A DNA stretch of 64,000 bases from Pleurotus djamor. Taxonomy: Eukaryota > Basidiomycota > Agaricomycetes > Agaricales > Pleurotaceae. The notes beneath the pieces were generated by a model. The model was not told the origin of the DNA, ran no database searches, and worked only from the letters and a program-made list of their open reading frames with translations. The stretch covers positions 106,515 to 170,514 of the forward strand of contig JAPEVF010000031.1 of the NCBI GenBank assembly GCA_029747585.1. Direction: 5' to 3'. Positions 1 to 11,093 of the stretch are shown here, in pieces. Position numbers and translations under genes: made by a program. The first letter of the stretch is position 1. Every line of letters begins with the position of its first letter.

Positions 1-898
1 GTTACTTTGTATGTTTCCCGTATTTGCTGCAGTCGCATATGGTTGAGCTCTACTATCCAGATTACACGATACATTGCTGCGCTGTACGGCGGTAAACACG
101 CCAAAGCATGGCACACGAACTTCCCTCTGTGCGTTTTTTCTTAGGAGATCCAACATCCTTACACCTGAACATTGTTTCTTAGTGATGCATTCCCCCATCC
201 TATCCACCGACCTCTTCTGTTCTTGAGCTACCTTTTTACACGCCAAACGCCTCGGGATAAAGCCGCTATGGAACGCTTGCAATGGACGGAGAAATACGGT
301 ATAGGATATCTCATGGAGCAGACGACCCAGCCGCAAACCTTAGGATACGGACTCGCTGATTCACCTGTTGGCTTGTTGGCGTGGATATACGAAAAACTCC
401 ATCATTGGACGGACGAATATCCTTGGGAGGATGATGAAGGTACCTTGGCTCGTCATCCCTTCTACTAAAGATTCCTCATGCTCTTCGTCAGTACTCAACT
501 GGGTTTCAATCTATTGGTTCTCCCGGAGTGGTCCTGCAGCGTCGCTACGTATCTACAAAGAGGCTGCTATGTCCGGAGACCTCGGTCGTGGTGCTGCGAA
601 ACCCAAGCACAACCCCACCATCCCCTTTGGATTCTCTTTGTTCCCAAGAGAAATCCTTCCTCTACCCAAGACGTAAGTTCACTACTTTCTCTCGCGCGTT
701 CTTATTGATGATTCCTGATTTCGTTTTCGCAGGTGGGCCAGATATACAGGAAATACCGTTTTCGAATCCGAACACGACAAGGGAGGACACTTTGCCTCTT
801 ATGAATGCCCAGACGCTTTGGTGTCTGATCTGAGAAAGATGTATGGGAAAGGAGGGCCTTGCTTCGGGATCGTCCCCGGGTTGACTGGTTACGCGTGA
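1..898 (+). CDS. epoxide hydrolase (alpha/beta hydrolase), 5'-truncated by window edge
   Basis: This is the C-terminal part of a microsomal/juvenile-hormone-type epoxide hydrolase, which opens epoxides to diols by an alpha/beta-hydrolase mechanism. Spliced exons read about 35-128, 183-439, 492-672 and 733-898. The peptide contains [14 protein letters not shown], then [19 protein letters not shown], a tryptophan-rich cap segment [31 protein letters not shown], and [12 protein letters not shown]. The His of GGHF is the expected catalytic base, and the gene ends in TGYA plus TGA. Each junction restores the frame with GT-AG borders (donors at 129, 440 and 673). The nucleophile elbow and N-terminal EHN domain would lie upstream of the window. 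The extreme 5' sequence (1-60) matches the family poorly, so the first exon border is uncertain. Confidence 0.8.
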
Positions 899-1707
899 CA
901 GCCTGGAGTTCGTAGATGTCGACCAATACAGTATGTATTTAGTTTTCCGCTTGATCACTACTCGCTGATATCTTCAAAGGTCGGGGTGGTACAAATTACT
1001 GGCGCAGGGAGCGGTACTCCCCCACAACTCTTACCATTACATCCTCGGCGCCAAGATAGGTATAGTGTCATGATGTTGACGAAACCTTGTCTCAATGAAA
1101 TTTTTCGTTACGATCTCCCTGGTTACTTGTTCTCGACACCATCAACGGTTGTAAGGATTGCTCATCAATTTCGGACGAACTATCTGTAAGTACGCGTTGG
1201 TTTACAACGTGTCTGAGTGCTTGTCAGCCTCGAGGTCTCGGGCTTGCCTCAAGCCGTGGTACTGGGAGGTGTCTGTATCGGTTTGTTATGTATTTTTGAA
1301 CTACGCTGACCTACATACACTACAGACTTATACATCCCGCGGGTGCATGGGGCACATCGGTGACAACGACCCTTCACGACTGACCTCAAGGAAGTCGGAG
1401 AAAGTGTATCCCTTATCTTATATGATGCGCCGTCCCTGGGTCACATCGACGACCAAGGACCAAGAAGGCAAAGGGTGGCAACCGCCCATCTCCCGGAGTC
1501 AATATTCAATGAAAAGCAAGTATAAAAGATCCCAAACGTCTTGTCATAATCCTCACCAGCAACTTCCTCTTTTCCTTCTTCTACTTCTCTTCAATCCACT
1601 CACGTCGCAGCGCGGCCTGACCAGGAATCCTTTCATTCTTTCCTACGACAATCTTTTCACATACACGCATCCTTCAATAAACGTTTCTCTTCCTTTCATT
1701 CGTCAAA
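899..1707. other. intergenic stretch with no recognised gene; TATA box near its right end
   Basis: There are short open frames on both strands, but none resembles a known family, and no splicing scheme yields a longer product. The last 190 bases act as upstream region of the secreted-protein gene: TATAAAAG lies at 1521-1528, about 180 bases before its ATG, followed by a CT-rich leader (about 1560-1700) typical of fungal transcription starts. Confidence 0.5.
1521..1528 (+). promoter_or_regulatory. TATA box of the secreted-protein gene
   Basis: TATAAAAG is followed by a long CT-rich pyrimidine tract and an ATG at 1708. The placement implies a leader of roughly 150 bases. Confidence 0.5.
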
Positions 1708-2914
1708 ATGTTCGCCAACTCCTCCAAGATTTTCCTTGCCCTCCTCGCCGCCTCTCTGTCTGAGATGGTCCTCGGCCGTGAGGTCTTGCTCGAGCGCGAA
1801 GGTCGCGCCGTAGCCCTGTATCCTCGTCGTTTCGGTCCGTCTTCATCGTGTACATGCACTCACATAATGTCACTAACTTAACAATTTGTCTTTGATTTGT
1901 CTAGGTGCCGAGAACCCTCCCGTTATCCAAAAGCTCAGTGGCGCCTGCCCGGGTCAAGTGTGCGGCGTCCTCGCTGGTAAAGCCATCACTCCTCTTTTGG
2001 CTGCACAGCCGGAATGCTCCCAGCAAGACATGGCCGATGAGATCATTGGTACGCACCCAGCTTGGCGAGTTTGTCCTCGTTTCTCACATCCTTTCTGTTG
2101 CACAGACGCTGCTAAGCAGTTTGACGCCGCTACCCAAGCCAACATGATCGCCCTTGCCATTGAATACCGTCAATCTGAGAAGAACACTCCTCCCGTGCGT
2201 ACTCTGTCTGTATCTCAAAGTGTACTGTCTCATGGTGATATCTGGGCACAGGATTTTACGACCAACCCTCCCTCCTTGAGGAACTCCGTCTTCTGCCAGA
2301 AGGCACCTAAGAACCCAGAGCTTAACGGACTTGTCCAGGCTCAAGATCCCAATAACGATCCCAACCTCTTCTTCGACCCCGCAACGAAGGCCACCGTTAC
2401 CTTGGGTTCTCAACCAAACACCTTCCCATTCGGTGGAGCAGGTGCTGCCGCCCCACCCCCTCCAGCACCCGTTGTCGTTGATGAACCTCCTGTTGTCGAG
2501 GAGCCTCCCGTTGCCGTCGAAGTTCCTGCTGCTCCCGTTGTAGTGCGTCTCTTTGACTAAAATCTGTGCCATGCTAACGAACCATCGCGATAGGCTGCGC
2601 CCGCTGCTGGTAACTTGCAACCCTTCACCGGTGCTCTTGGTTGCATCCTCCCTCCTACCGTCACCGAAGTCGCCCCTGGTACTTTCCAAGTCGAGAACAA
2701 TGCCAGTTTCAACAACCTCAACAGCGCTTTGAGACGGTCTTGGTGAGTCCTCATCCTCCAACCTTGTGTTTAGATCAGAGACTAACTCCTGTTTCTCCGC
2801 AGCGATGTCCAAGTCAACCTTTGCTCTAACGCTGCGAACGCTTCGGGCAACCAGGGCGATCTTACGGTCGCAAACTGCGGCGCACAGGGAAATCAATGCC
2901 GTGCTAACCTCTAA
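1708..2914 (+). CDS. small secreted protein with Pro/Val-rich linker, function unknown
   Basis: Six exons: 1708-1834, 1905-2048, 2106-2194, 2252-2542, 2594-2742 and 2803-2914. All introns are GT-AG and phases match. The product starts with a hydrophobic signal peptide (MFANSSKIFLALLAASLSEM). It continues with a Cys-containing segment around GACPGQVCGVLAGKAITPLL, a Pro/Val-rich spacer (PPPPAPVVVDEPPVVEEPP), and a C-terminal module with paired cysteines (LRRSCDVQVNLCSNAANAS, then VANCGAQGNQCRANL). Agaricomycete genomes carry many secreted proteins whose C-terminal module has this form; no activity is known to me. The Cys pairs suggest a disulfide-stabilised extracellular fold. Expression from the TATA box at 1521 is likely. 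Confidence 0.75.
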
Positions 2915-3890
2915 ATTTGACTTTGAGAGGAAGGATATCCGTTTGACGTTCGTAGTTGGAAACCGTGTATTATTTTTCATACCCCGAATACATCATACCT
3001 GGTCACAAAACTTCAGTTTGATTGATACCTGGCTGGTCCGCTTACCGTGACTTTCAATCAAGCTAGCACTTCACGCTACTTCACACCGTGTGGTATATGA
3101 TATGTATTCAGGAAGAATGTCCACATAGAGCTATCACCATAAACCAACTGAGGCGTGCAAACAAAAGCCAGGAAAAAGGATAAAGAAAAAATAATCATAA
3201 GTTAAATATGCAAATGGATGCATGGAACTATGGGGCGTAACGAAAGAACAAACGTAAAAAAGCGTAAAGTTCCATGAAAACAAAACCAGTCGGAGGTAGA
3301 AGCGTGCGTGCTACAATGACGCCGAAGTGAATCTATGTAAATGCTAAATGGGAAGAACCTCGACGAGGACGAAAGTTTGGTAGGTGGAGGGGAAATGAGG
3401 AAACAAGGAACCAGTCTACGGAATGGGCGTGTGGGCGAGCGTCCATGATCCAGTACCAAAGTTTCTTGCCAGCAGAACGAGACGGGTGATACACCATGCG
3501 CCCTCGCCCACAAAACCCAACGAACACCATAAATGCAATTGCGAAAAAGAACAAGAGCATCCAAACTGTGCAACTACCTCTACGACCAGAACATAACGAG
3601 GAAGGAAACAAAAGGGAAACCAAATGGGTAATAATGGAACAAATAAAAAACCAATTGTGGTCAAAGCTGTAAAGGTAAATGATGATGGCGAAATGTAACT
3701 ACGTAAGAAGGGGATATACTTCATTATCTTCGAGAGGAAAGCCAGGGTGCAAGACGCGAAGATGCAGAGAGGTGGTGGTAACAGTGTAGTGAGACCCGAA
3801 TAGCACGAAACAACACGCAGGAGGTAGATGGCAACAATGTGGTGGACGGGGAGAAGCCGAAAACGACAAGAACGGATGACCAACAACGGC
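2915..3890. other. intergenic, shared 3' flanks
   Basis: This lies between the convergent ends of the secreted-protein gene (+) and the mucin gene (-). It is AT/GA-rich with no supported coding region; the open frames here have no recognisable similarity and lack splice support. It probably holds both 3' UTRs. Confidence 0.5.
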
Positions 3891-6616
3891 CTACCAGTTC
3901 ATGCTGTTCTCCCGCAGGACGGGCGCAGAGATGGCGGCGGGCATGACTTGTCTGCGTTGAGTCATCTGCGAAGGTCCTGCAGCTGCATTTCCTCCACCAT
4001 ATCCACCTCCGTATGCAGCACCGGCACCGGCACCATAGCCAGACATTAGTCCTTCATCAACCCTCTGATCTTGATATCCTCTTAGTGAATCCTCAGCGAA
4101 GTAGAACGACCGTCTCCTAGCACCGCCAACGCTATCTTGATCAAAGTCCCTTCCAGCGGGTCGGTACCCAATGGCTTCTTCAGGAGTCGGGTCACTCAAC
4201 CGCCTGTGTCTCAATTCTTGCCTTCGCTTGATGGACCTATAAACTAGGTAGGCGAGGACAATGAGGGCAATAGCACCAAGCGAGCTGACAACGCCAATGA
4301 TAGCATCCTGACGAGCTTTATCAGATGACGAAGCACCAGAGGCTGCGGGGGCGCCGTTAGCACCGCCGAGACCACCGTTTCCGCCAGCGTTGGGATCAGA
4401 GACGGAGTTAATGGCGAAGCCGGAGTCGACACGGCGTGCGAGTTGCTCGGCAATGGGGTCCTGGACACCAGTGTAGAAGAGGGACTGCGGAGCCTTGATC
4501 TGAGCCGCAAGGTTGTCAAGCTCGGCCGAGGGGATGTAAGCAAGGAAAGTAGTCTGGACAAGGTCAACATCGTTGGGACCTTTATACGACGAGGGCACGT
4601 AAGCTTGGAGTGCGAAAGTCTTTACTTGAGTAGCTGTCAAAGCAAATCATTAGCAATGTGTCTAAAGTGCGACGATCGACTTCATAAATGATCAAGGACT
4701 AACCATCTAAGGCAAGAGCGCGTTGAAGGATGATCGGGAAGTAGGCGAAGATCTGACTAGACGAGACACCGTTCTCAACCACGAACTTCCATCCAAGATC
4801 CAAAGTGAAGAGGATACTGATGAAGGAGTAACCCGATAAATCCTCGGACTTGGGATCCATTCCATCCCTGGGGTAAATTCTGGATGGCAAGTTGGAAGGA
4901 AGGGGGGCTTGAGAAAGAATCGACGTCGCCTCGGCCTGAAGTTGAGCTACGGTCGTGGTTGCTTGGTCAGGATCCGTCAGCGTAGTAGGGATGGAAGTCG
5001 ACGTTGCAACAGAGGTGAACACCAATGACGATTCCGTCAAGATTCCCGACAACTCTGAGTTCAGGGAGAAGCTTGAAAAGACAGAGGAAGAGCTGAGGTC
5101 AGGTAGAGAAGTGAAGCTGGGATCAGCGGCTGAACTAGGTCCCGATGGGAAGGGGATGATAGTCGTCTCGGGAGGTGCAGTGGTCGTCGGCGGTAGAGAA
5201 CCAGGGTCGCTGGTGGGAGGCACACTGGTGGGTGGGACCGATGGCTCGCTGGTGATAGGATTGCTGGGCTCTTCCGTTGGTGGAACACTGGTTGTAGGAA
5301 GAGGAGGTTCACTTGTGGGTGGTTCACTTGTTGGGCCATCAGATGGGGGCACACTAGTAGGCGGGACGCTAGTAGGAGGAACTGATGGGTCGGCACTAGT
5401 AGGTGGAACGCTGGTAGGGGGAACTGATGGCTCCGCGCTGGTCGGTGGGAAGCTGGTTGGCGGAACCGATGGTCCACTAGATTCCGGTACGCTGGTTGGA
5501 GGGGGGTCCACAACGCTGGAAAGTACGCTCGAAACCTGGCTCACAACACTTGAAAGGATCGAAGTGATGGGATCAAGTGGGCCAGGCGAAGACGAGGGTG
5601 GTGCGGAGGTAATCGGTGTATCAGGTTCGGAGACAGGGCTGCTGCTCACAGGTGGCTCCGGCTCAGCGGTCGAGCTCACGGGCGGGGGAGTGATGACGGG
5701 CTCAGAAGCAGAGCTAGAGATGCTCGACGATGGCGGAGGTGGGAGAACCTCTGAAATGACTGAGCTCACGATCCCACCAACTTCTGATGTAAGGGACCCA
5801 ACAAGAGATGTGATGGGATCCAAGATACCTCCACCTCGAGTAGACGTGGGGGAAACCGAAGGTGCGGACGTGATGGTCGACGAAGCAGGTTCAGGTTCTT
5901 CTGATGCGGAACTAGAGATGGAGGGCGAAGGCTCCGGTTCATCAGAGGGGGAACTCGAGGGTGGTGGAGGTGGGGGCGGGGCTGGGTCTGAAGGCGAAGG
6001 CTCAGCAGACGAAGTCGAGCTGACCGAGGACGAAGACGAAACGCTTGAGGAGCTTGAACTTTCGACATCACTTGCGCTGCTCGTGGGAGTGGCCGAAATA
6101 GAACTCGAAGATACAGATGATGAAGATACACTGGATGAAGAGGGTAAGGATACTGATGATGAGACACTGGCACTAGAAACAACAGAGGAAGAGGAAACAG
6201 ACGAGGAAGTAGATGATATAGATGATGATGATGGGGATGAGGAGGAGGAGGCTGATGAAGATTCCGAGGACGTTGACGTTGGCAGCGGTAACGTCGGCGT
6301 TTCCGTTGGCGGTAGAACGGGAGTCGCTGGGAGAATAGAGGTGGTATCTGACAGCGAAGTCGATGGGCTGACCACAGGGGGGTTCAGGCCCAAAGCACCC
6401 GCTGAGAAAATGGAAATCAGCACCCTGGCCGTCCCCGTCGTCAAGGACCCGCGACTCACGGATATCAAGGTTCAAATTCAACTCTAACTGCCTCTTCTGC
6501 ATTGACCGTCGAGCGAACGACTTTTCCAGAGACGAATGCGCAGCATCAACTTCACCCGGATAAACGGCCAAAGCAGCAAGAACTGCGAAAAGTTGGTAGA
6601 TATTAGACAACTGCAT
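3891..6616 (-). CDS. MSB2: Msb2-like signalling mucin (single-pass membrane sensor)
   Basis: Three exons on the minus strand: 6616-6460, 6401-4704 and 4633-3891, giving 865 residues. The intron borders (GTGAGT..CTCAG and GTTAGT..GACAG) join the frames exactly. The order is a signal peptide at the N-terminus (MQLSNIYQLFAVLAALAVYP), then a roughly 400-residue Ser/Thr/Pro mucin region with SSS runs and PPTS(V/E)PPT repeats. Next comes a conserved extracellular domain (SILFTLDLGWKFVVENG, then SSQIFAYFPIILQRALALD and FALQAYVPSSYKGPNDVD, up to VDSGFAINSVS). It ends with one membrane helix (AIIGVVSSLGAIALIVLAYL), a basic stop-transfer (RSIKRRQELRHRR) and a Gly/Tyr-rich tail. This layout fits fungal Msb2/Hkr1-type mucins that feed Cdc42-dependent MAPK pathways for filamentation and surface sensing. 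The assignment rests on architecture and recalled family motifs. Confidence 0.75.
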
Positions 6617-9130
6617 TTCGGTTTTTTCTTCAAGTTGAACGAAGTAGTTTGAGGATTTGCTTGGTTGGAAGGGGGACTTGCGCAGAGTTCTTTCCGTGAA
6701 AGTCTCGTCGTCGTCGTTGTCGAAGATGAAGAGCTACACGGATGAAAAATCCAGTGGGCAGTCGACCCAAGGAAAGGTTTGTAGAAAGAGTGTGGTCGTT
6801 CTCGGCAAAATAGGCGGACCAGTCGCTTGAAAACTCGGTCTCCACAACGAAGACTAAGCTAGCAAACTGGTAATGGGGAGGAGGAGGGGTTGCGCGAGGA
6901 CAGCTGGACGAAAAAGTCGAAAGAAAAAGATGGAAGTGGGAGAAATAAAAGGATGAGAAACTGATTCAATCGTTTCTGATTCTCAGGGCTGATACCATTC
7001 CCACGGTCAATAGGTCATGTCGGCGAAATCCCCGTAACAATTCAGTTCCTCATCATCACCTCTACAAAGGTAGGGCTGCTCTGAGATTTTTAGGCACAAC
7101 AATCTCTGAACGCTGAGCGTTGAGCATTCGTCTGGCAAGAGCGTAGTAACCACGGCAGAACAAGCCCCAACAACGACCGAGTGCACGGCCTCGTGGACCA
7201 TCAAGAGCAGGATAACCCAATCCGGTATCAGCTCCTTTGAGCCCACCGCATCATCACTGAAACAATCACATCCACACTCTCAGACACCGTTTGATCTCGC
7301 TTCCTGACAGGTCCTTGCGCGCTTGAGGCTTGGGCATCATATGCCAATGCCGTATCACATTGATTCCAACGTCGAGGAATGATGTATTTATCAGATCCGG
7401 CGTGTACACGGATAGTCTGGATTGGGAAGACTCGAAGTAGTTCGAGGAACTAGACGGAACTCCATAGCTTCTCTTCGAATTCGCCAGCTCAACTGTGTGG
7501 GGGATGTGACCACGGCCGCGGCTACCTCTTCGGAACGGAGTTGATCATCGAAGGAAGAACTTGGTGTGCAAAGATAGTCGTAGAAGCCACTTGTACATTG
7601 TGATTCGTGGCTGTGTGCTAGAGAATGAACGGTACCTCGAATGAGAATGAGCGCATCTCTCCTATGATGTGACCTACGATCCAGCGAAGTGGTGAGTACG
7701 CAAAGCCACCCAATCGGTTCCATCCAGGATGGAAACGTTCAGCTGTCACCGGGGCTCGAAATTTGAGAGGAGCATCAGCGTCTCTGATACCAGAAGCTAA
7801 GCTTGACGCGTAACGACTAAAGTGCCAGAGTTCTAAAGCTTAAGAGACACTAGCTGTACTTGAGCGATCCAACATTGGGCAGGGTGCGCGCAAACTCTCT
7901 GAGGATGGCACTCACTTTTCTACTCTCTGTCCTCAGGCTGCGAATCCATTCAAAAGACCAAAAGTTCAACCTGCGACGAGGGACTGGGGGTAGTGGTCGA
8001 TTGAAATCCAATTTACGGTGAGTGAAGCTGGGTCCCGGGGTGCTGACGACCGTTGGATGGACCAGAGTGTACCGAAGACCTGAGCGAGGAGATCGCAGGA
8101 TCGTACGGTGGCTTCCATTTGTATTGGAGGAGTCTGCACCAGAAACGACGGTGGCGGTATTGCGCATATGTGCCTATGTTCTCTTCTCCTCCTGAACCTG
8201 AGTTACACATGCGCTATTTCCTCGTTAACAGCTGGGTGTTGTAGACCAGACGTCGCTAGAGGGGAATGAGAGAAGCTTGAATGAACCTGCATCCTGACTA
8301 TATGCTACGGCTGGGTGGCCAGATAGTGACCGCCTGCATAGATGTTGAGTATATGCGTAAGGTTTCAAAGCAGCATGCACCACTCACTGTATATATGTAA
8401 GTAGCTGCCCGTGATCAGTTCCGGAGGCGGAGCCATCGATAGTATGATACCTGGGTGCTAAGTACTGAGTACTTGAGTACTTGAGTGCCAAGAGCGAGAC
8501 CGGAGATTTAGAGATGGCAGAGTGTCCATAAGCTTGCGAATTCATTCATAAACCAGGCCTAACGCGTAGTGTTCGAGATAATGAGGGCCCTTATCAGGAG
8601 AGAGCACGATTCGATGGCCAGCGTATTGTGAAGCAGTCGAAGAGAGTTGGTGGTACAAGACAACAATTATGACAGGCGCCCTCTTCCTCTTCCTTTCCTC
8701 TTCTCCCCTGATTCTGAAAACACTGTCGCGGTTTGTCAACGTTCACCACTCATCATATACCAGCCGAACATTACTTACCACTTCGTTCATACCTACAAGC
8801 ACTCTTTACATACATATTGAAACAGATTCACCATGCACTCGTTGCAGTGTCCTGCCACCAAGATGGACATGACCTCTTGCGCGACCCGCCCCTCCCTGCC
8901 CTATCGTGACCAACTTACCAGAAGGCTATGGCGTATGCTAACGGGGATGATACCTTGCTGGTAGGTTTTGATTTATATTCATGCATGGGCATATGGCGTG
9001 GCGAAAAAGAGTATGCGTATATACGGGAAAGCATGAGTAGACAAGTTATACCATACAAGGAAGACGGCCTCAACGACGTCGCCTCAGACGCTGGCAGCGA
9101 TCACGCGACAGACTAACCACTCTGTATAGC
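6617..9130. other. gene-poor region upstream of the mucin gene
   Basis: The first few hundred bases are probably mucin promoter and leader. On the minus strand 7850-8167 is an open frame (Arg/Ser/Pro-rich, 105 codons), and 7007-7246 has a hydrophobic segment (DWVILLLMVHEAVHSVVVG). Neither joins to a recognisable family. The plus frame at 8928-9116 is also unsupported. The repeated 8461-8490 tract (GAGTACTTGAGTACTTGAGT) is a short direct repeat. I would not call a gene here. Confidence 0.35.
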
Positions 9131-9979
9131 TTAGATGAAGCCAATCTATGATAAGGAACGAGATGAGCGATGTCAACTTGGGCCATGGAGGGAGGGAAGC
9201 TAACCTTGTTGGCAACGTCCAAGGCATCGTAGTCGGCTGTTAGGCGGACATATGCTTTCTTCTTGCCATCAGGTCTGTTTGCGGAGAGACAATGTGGTCA
9301 GAGATCGTGTCCGAAGGTTATATAGAAGTAGAGATGGGGAAAAGGTAGCAAAGAAGAGGAGCGTTGGAATATGATGGATGCATCATCCGTATTGGCTATC
9401 AGCAAAAGGGAAAATGTAAGGATACGACCACTTACCGGATGAGGGTGTTGACCTTCGCGGCCTGGACATCGTACAGCTTCTTCACGGCGTCCTTGATTTG
9501 ACGCTTGTTGGCTTTGATGTCGGTGATGAAGACAAGGGTGTTGTGCTCCTCAATCTTCTTCATAGCCGATTCCGTGTTCAAAGGTCTAGTGATAAAGTCC
9601 GTCAGAACCACGATGCCAAGGGAAGAAGAAAACATGAATAGTTTGGCGAAAAGAAACTCACGAAACGATTGTTCGGAATTGGTCCATCCGTGGGGCATGG
9701 GGAATCGACTTGCGTGGGTACTTGGGCTCACGGGCCAGTCTGAGGGTCTTGGGGCGGTGGAAGGAGACGGAGTAGCGAGCCTTGCGTTGTGAGGTGGAGT
9801 GGGCGCCTTGGAGGGCAGCCTTCTTCGCGGATTTGGCTTTGGCATCTTTTGCTGTGAGTCCAAGTCGATCGAGATAGAAAAGAATGCAGCGGCTGGGAAT
9901 TAGAGATGCTGATTCTAATAGATGTGGTGGAGAACGTACATTGGGCAGCCTTGCCCTTGGCGGTTTTAGTGGAGGCCAT
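9131..9979 (-). CDS. RPL25: 60S ribosomal protein uL23 (L23a/L25)
   Basis: Five exons on the minus strand: 9979-9940, 9851-9662, 9585-9436, 9274-9205 and 9145-9131, giving 154 residues. The product runs [13 protein letters not shown], a basic N-terminal extension ([10 protein letters not shown]), [20 protein letters not shown], then [35 protein letters not shown] and [12 protein letters not shown]. This is the diagnostic uL23 fold and C-terminus. uL23 sits at the polypeptide exit tunnel, binds 25S rRNA domain III and docks SRP and nascent-chain factors. The last coding exon is only 15 bases (IGFI plus stop). The acceptor just before the ATG indicates an additional intron in the 5' UTR (separate entry). 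Confidence 0.95.
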
Positions 9980-9993
9980 TGGAGGGAGAGTGT

Positions 9994-10293
9994 CTGTAAA
10001 TGCGACGCAGGAGATCAGAATTTATTCAAACGGAAAACAGGCCGTCAAAAAGGAATGTCGCGCGTCTCGAAGCGTATCCTCTCGATAATCCCAGTCCAAA
10101 ACGCACATCCCAGCCCAATCGAATGCAAGAGTCGCATCCCACCTTCCAACCAAAAGTTCCGCCCAAAACCTCATCCGAACATAACCATCGCCATCCATCC
10201 AATCTTGCCCTTCCAAAGTCTCTCTGGCAGCATAGACGTATCGTAGAGGTGTCCAGGATAGCGCAGATGCATAGTTTCGGGATAATATGACTC
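9994..10293 (-). promoter_or_regulatory. putative 5'-UTR intron of the uL23 gene
   Basis: On the minus strand a strong donor AAG/GTGAGTCATAT (near 10293) is followed about 300 bases later by the acceptor TTTACAG at 9994. That acceptor lies 14 bases before the ATG context ACACTCTCCCTCCAATG. Leader introns are common in fungal ribosomal-protein genes and often carry transcription or autoregulatory signals. The splice sites are seen; use is inferred. Confidence 0.55.
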
Positions 10294-11093
10294 ACCTTGA
10301 GGTCGAGGCCGGCGTTGAGGACAGTGGGTGGTGTGTACTGTAGGTGTATTTTGGACTGTGGGAAATTCTTCGTTTCTTGGGCGCTTTTGCTCATCAGGGG
10401 GAACAGGAGTCAACAGGGGGGTTCCTGCTGTGGGAGATCGAATCGAGACAGACCCTCCGTGAAGTACACCCTGAGCCCTTCCAGTTAGGCTGGTAACCAG
10501 ACTTAATACCTTCCAGTAGTCTCATACTGAGTGAAAGTCTTCCTCTACTCAATCCCAAGTCAAGCTGGGTCCCCTACTTCGCGCATTCCCAATCGGTCAT
10601 GATGGATGATCCACGACGTGGACTTTGTCTAGCCACTTTGCCCCGAGCAAAGTCATAGGCGACTCGAGGTGGACTTATCTATGCACACGTACCAATTTGG
10701 TGGCGCCCAGGAGTCGCTTTGCCTGTCGAATCATGGAGCTGTGTCAATCCATTGTGATTCAGAATATTCATGGGTTGAGTGCAACGCCCCTACATTGGCA
10801 AAGTAAAATCAAGAAAGTGGCGGCCATCTATAATCTGTCTGGAGTTGACGAGCAAAGGATGATGCAACTACGTATTATTATGGAGAGCGTCCATGCTCGA
10901 TGCAAGGAGAACGAAGTAGCGAAGGCTATGGAATGATAATTCCTGGCGACTGAAAGCAAGATAACGGAGCACGTTCGAGTATCAAAACGAATGCGTATGA
11001 AGAGCGGTCGTAAATTGGTATGGATAATGTCCAAAAACAGTGGGTATCGGCCTTGAGACCTCCAGTTGAATAATCATAAAAATGTCTCTAACG
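10294..11093. other. uL23 promoter and intergenic DNA
   Basis: This contains the region upstream of the uL23 leader and the 3' flank of the peroxidase gene. Open frames such as 10625-10936 (+) have no recognisable similarity and no splice partners. Confidence 0.4.

Noticed and set aside
1158..1763. 201-codon plus-strand frame overlapping the start of the secreted-protein gene
   Set aside because: No similarity recognised. It runs through the TATA box and leader of the supported gene and ends out of frame within its first exon.
2084..2980. 298-codon minus-strand open frame
   Set aside because: It is antisense to the spliced secreted-protein gene, whose six exons join in frame with GT-AG borders and encode a signal peptide and paired cysteines.
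4955..6487. 510-codon plus-strand open frame
   Set aside because: It is the antisense shadow of the Ser/Thr/Pro mucin region. Composition (Gly/Glu/Val runs) follows from the complement of Ser and Pro codons, and there is no start context or splice support.
7850..8167. 105-codon minus-strand frame, Arg/Ser/Pro-rich
   Set aside because: It has some protein-like composition but no recognisable family, and I cannot link it to other exons with valid splice sites.
8461..8490. GAGTACTTGAGTACTTGAGT tract as a microsatellite locus
   Set aside because: Only two to three copies of a 10-base unit. This is too short to interpret.
10625..10936. 103-codon plus-strand frame between uL23 and the peroxidase
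   Set aside because: No similarity, no splice partners and no promoter-like context. I treated it as chance.
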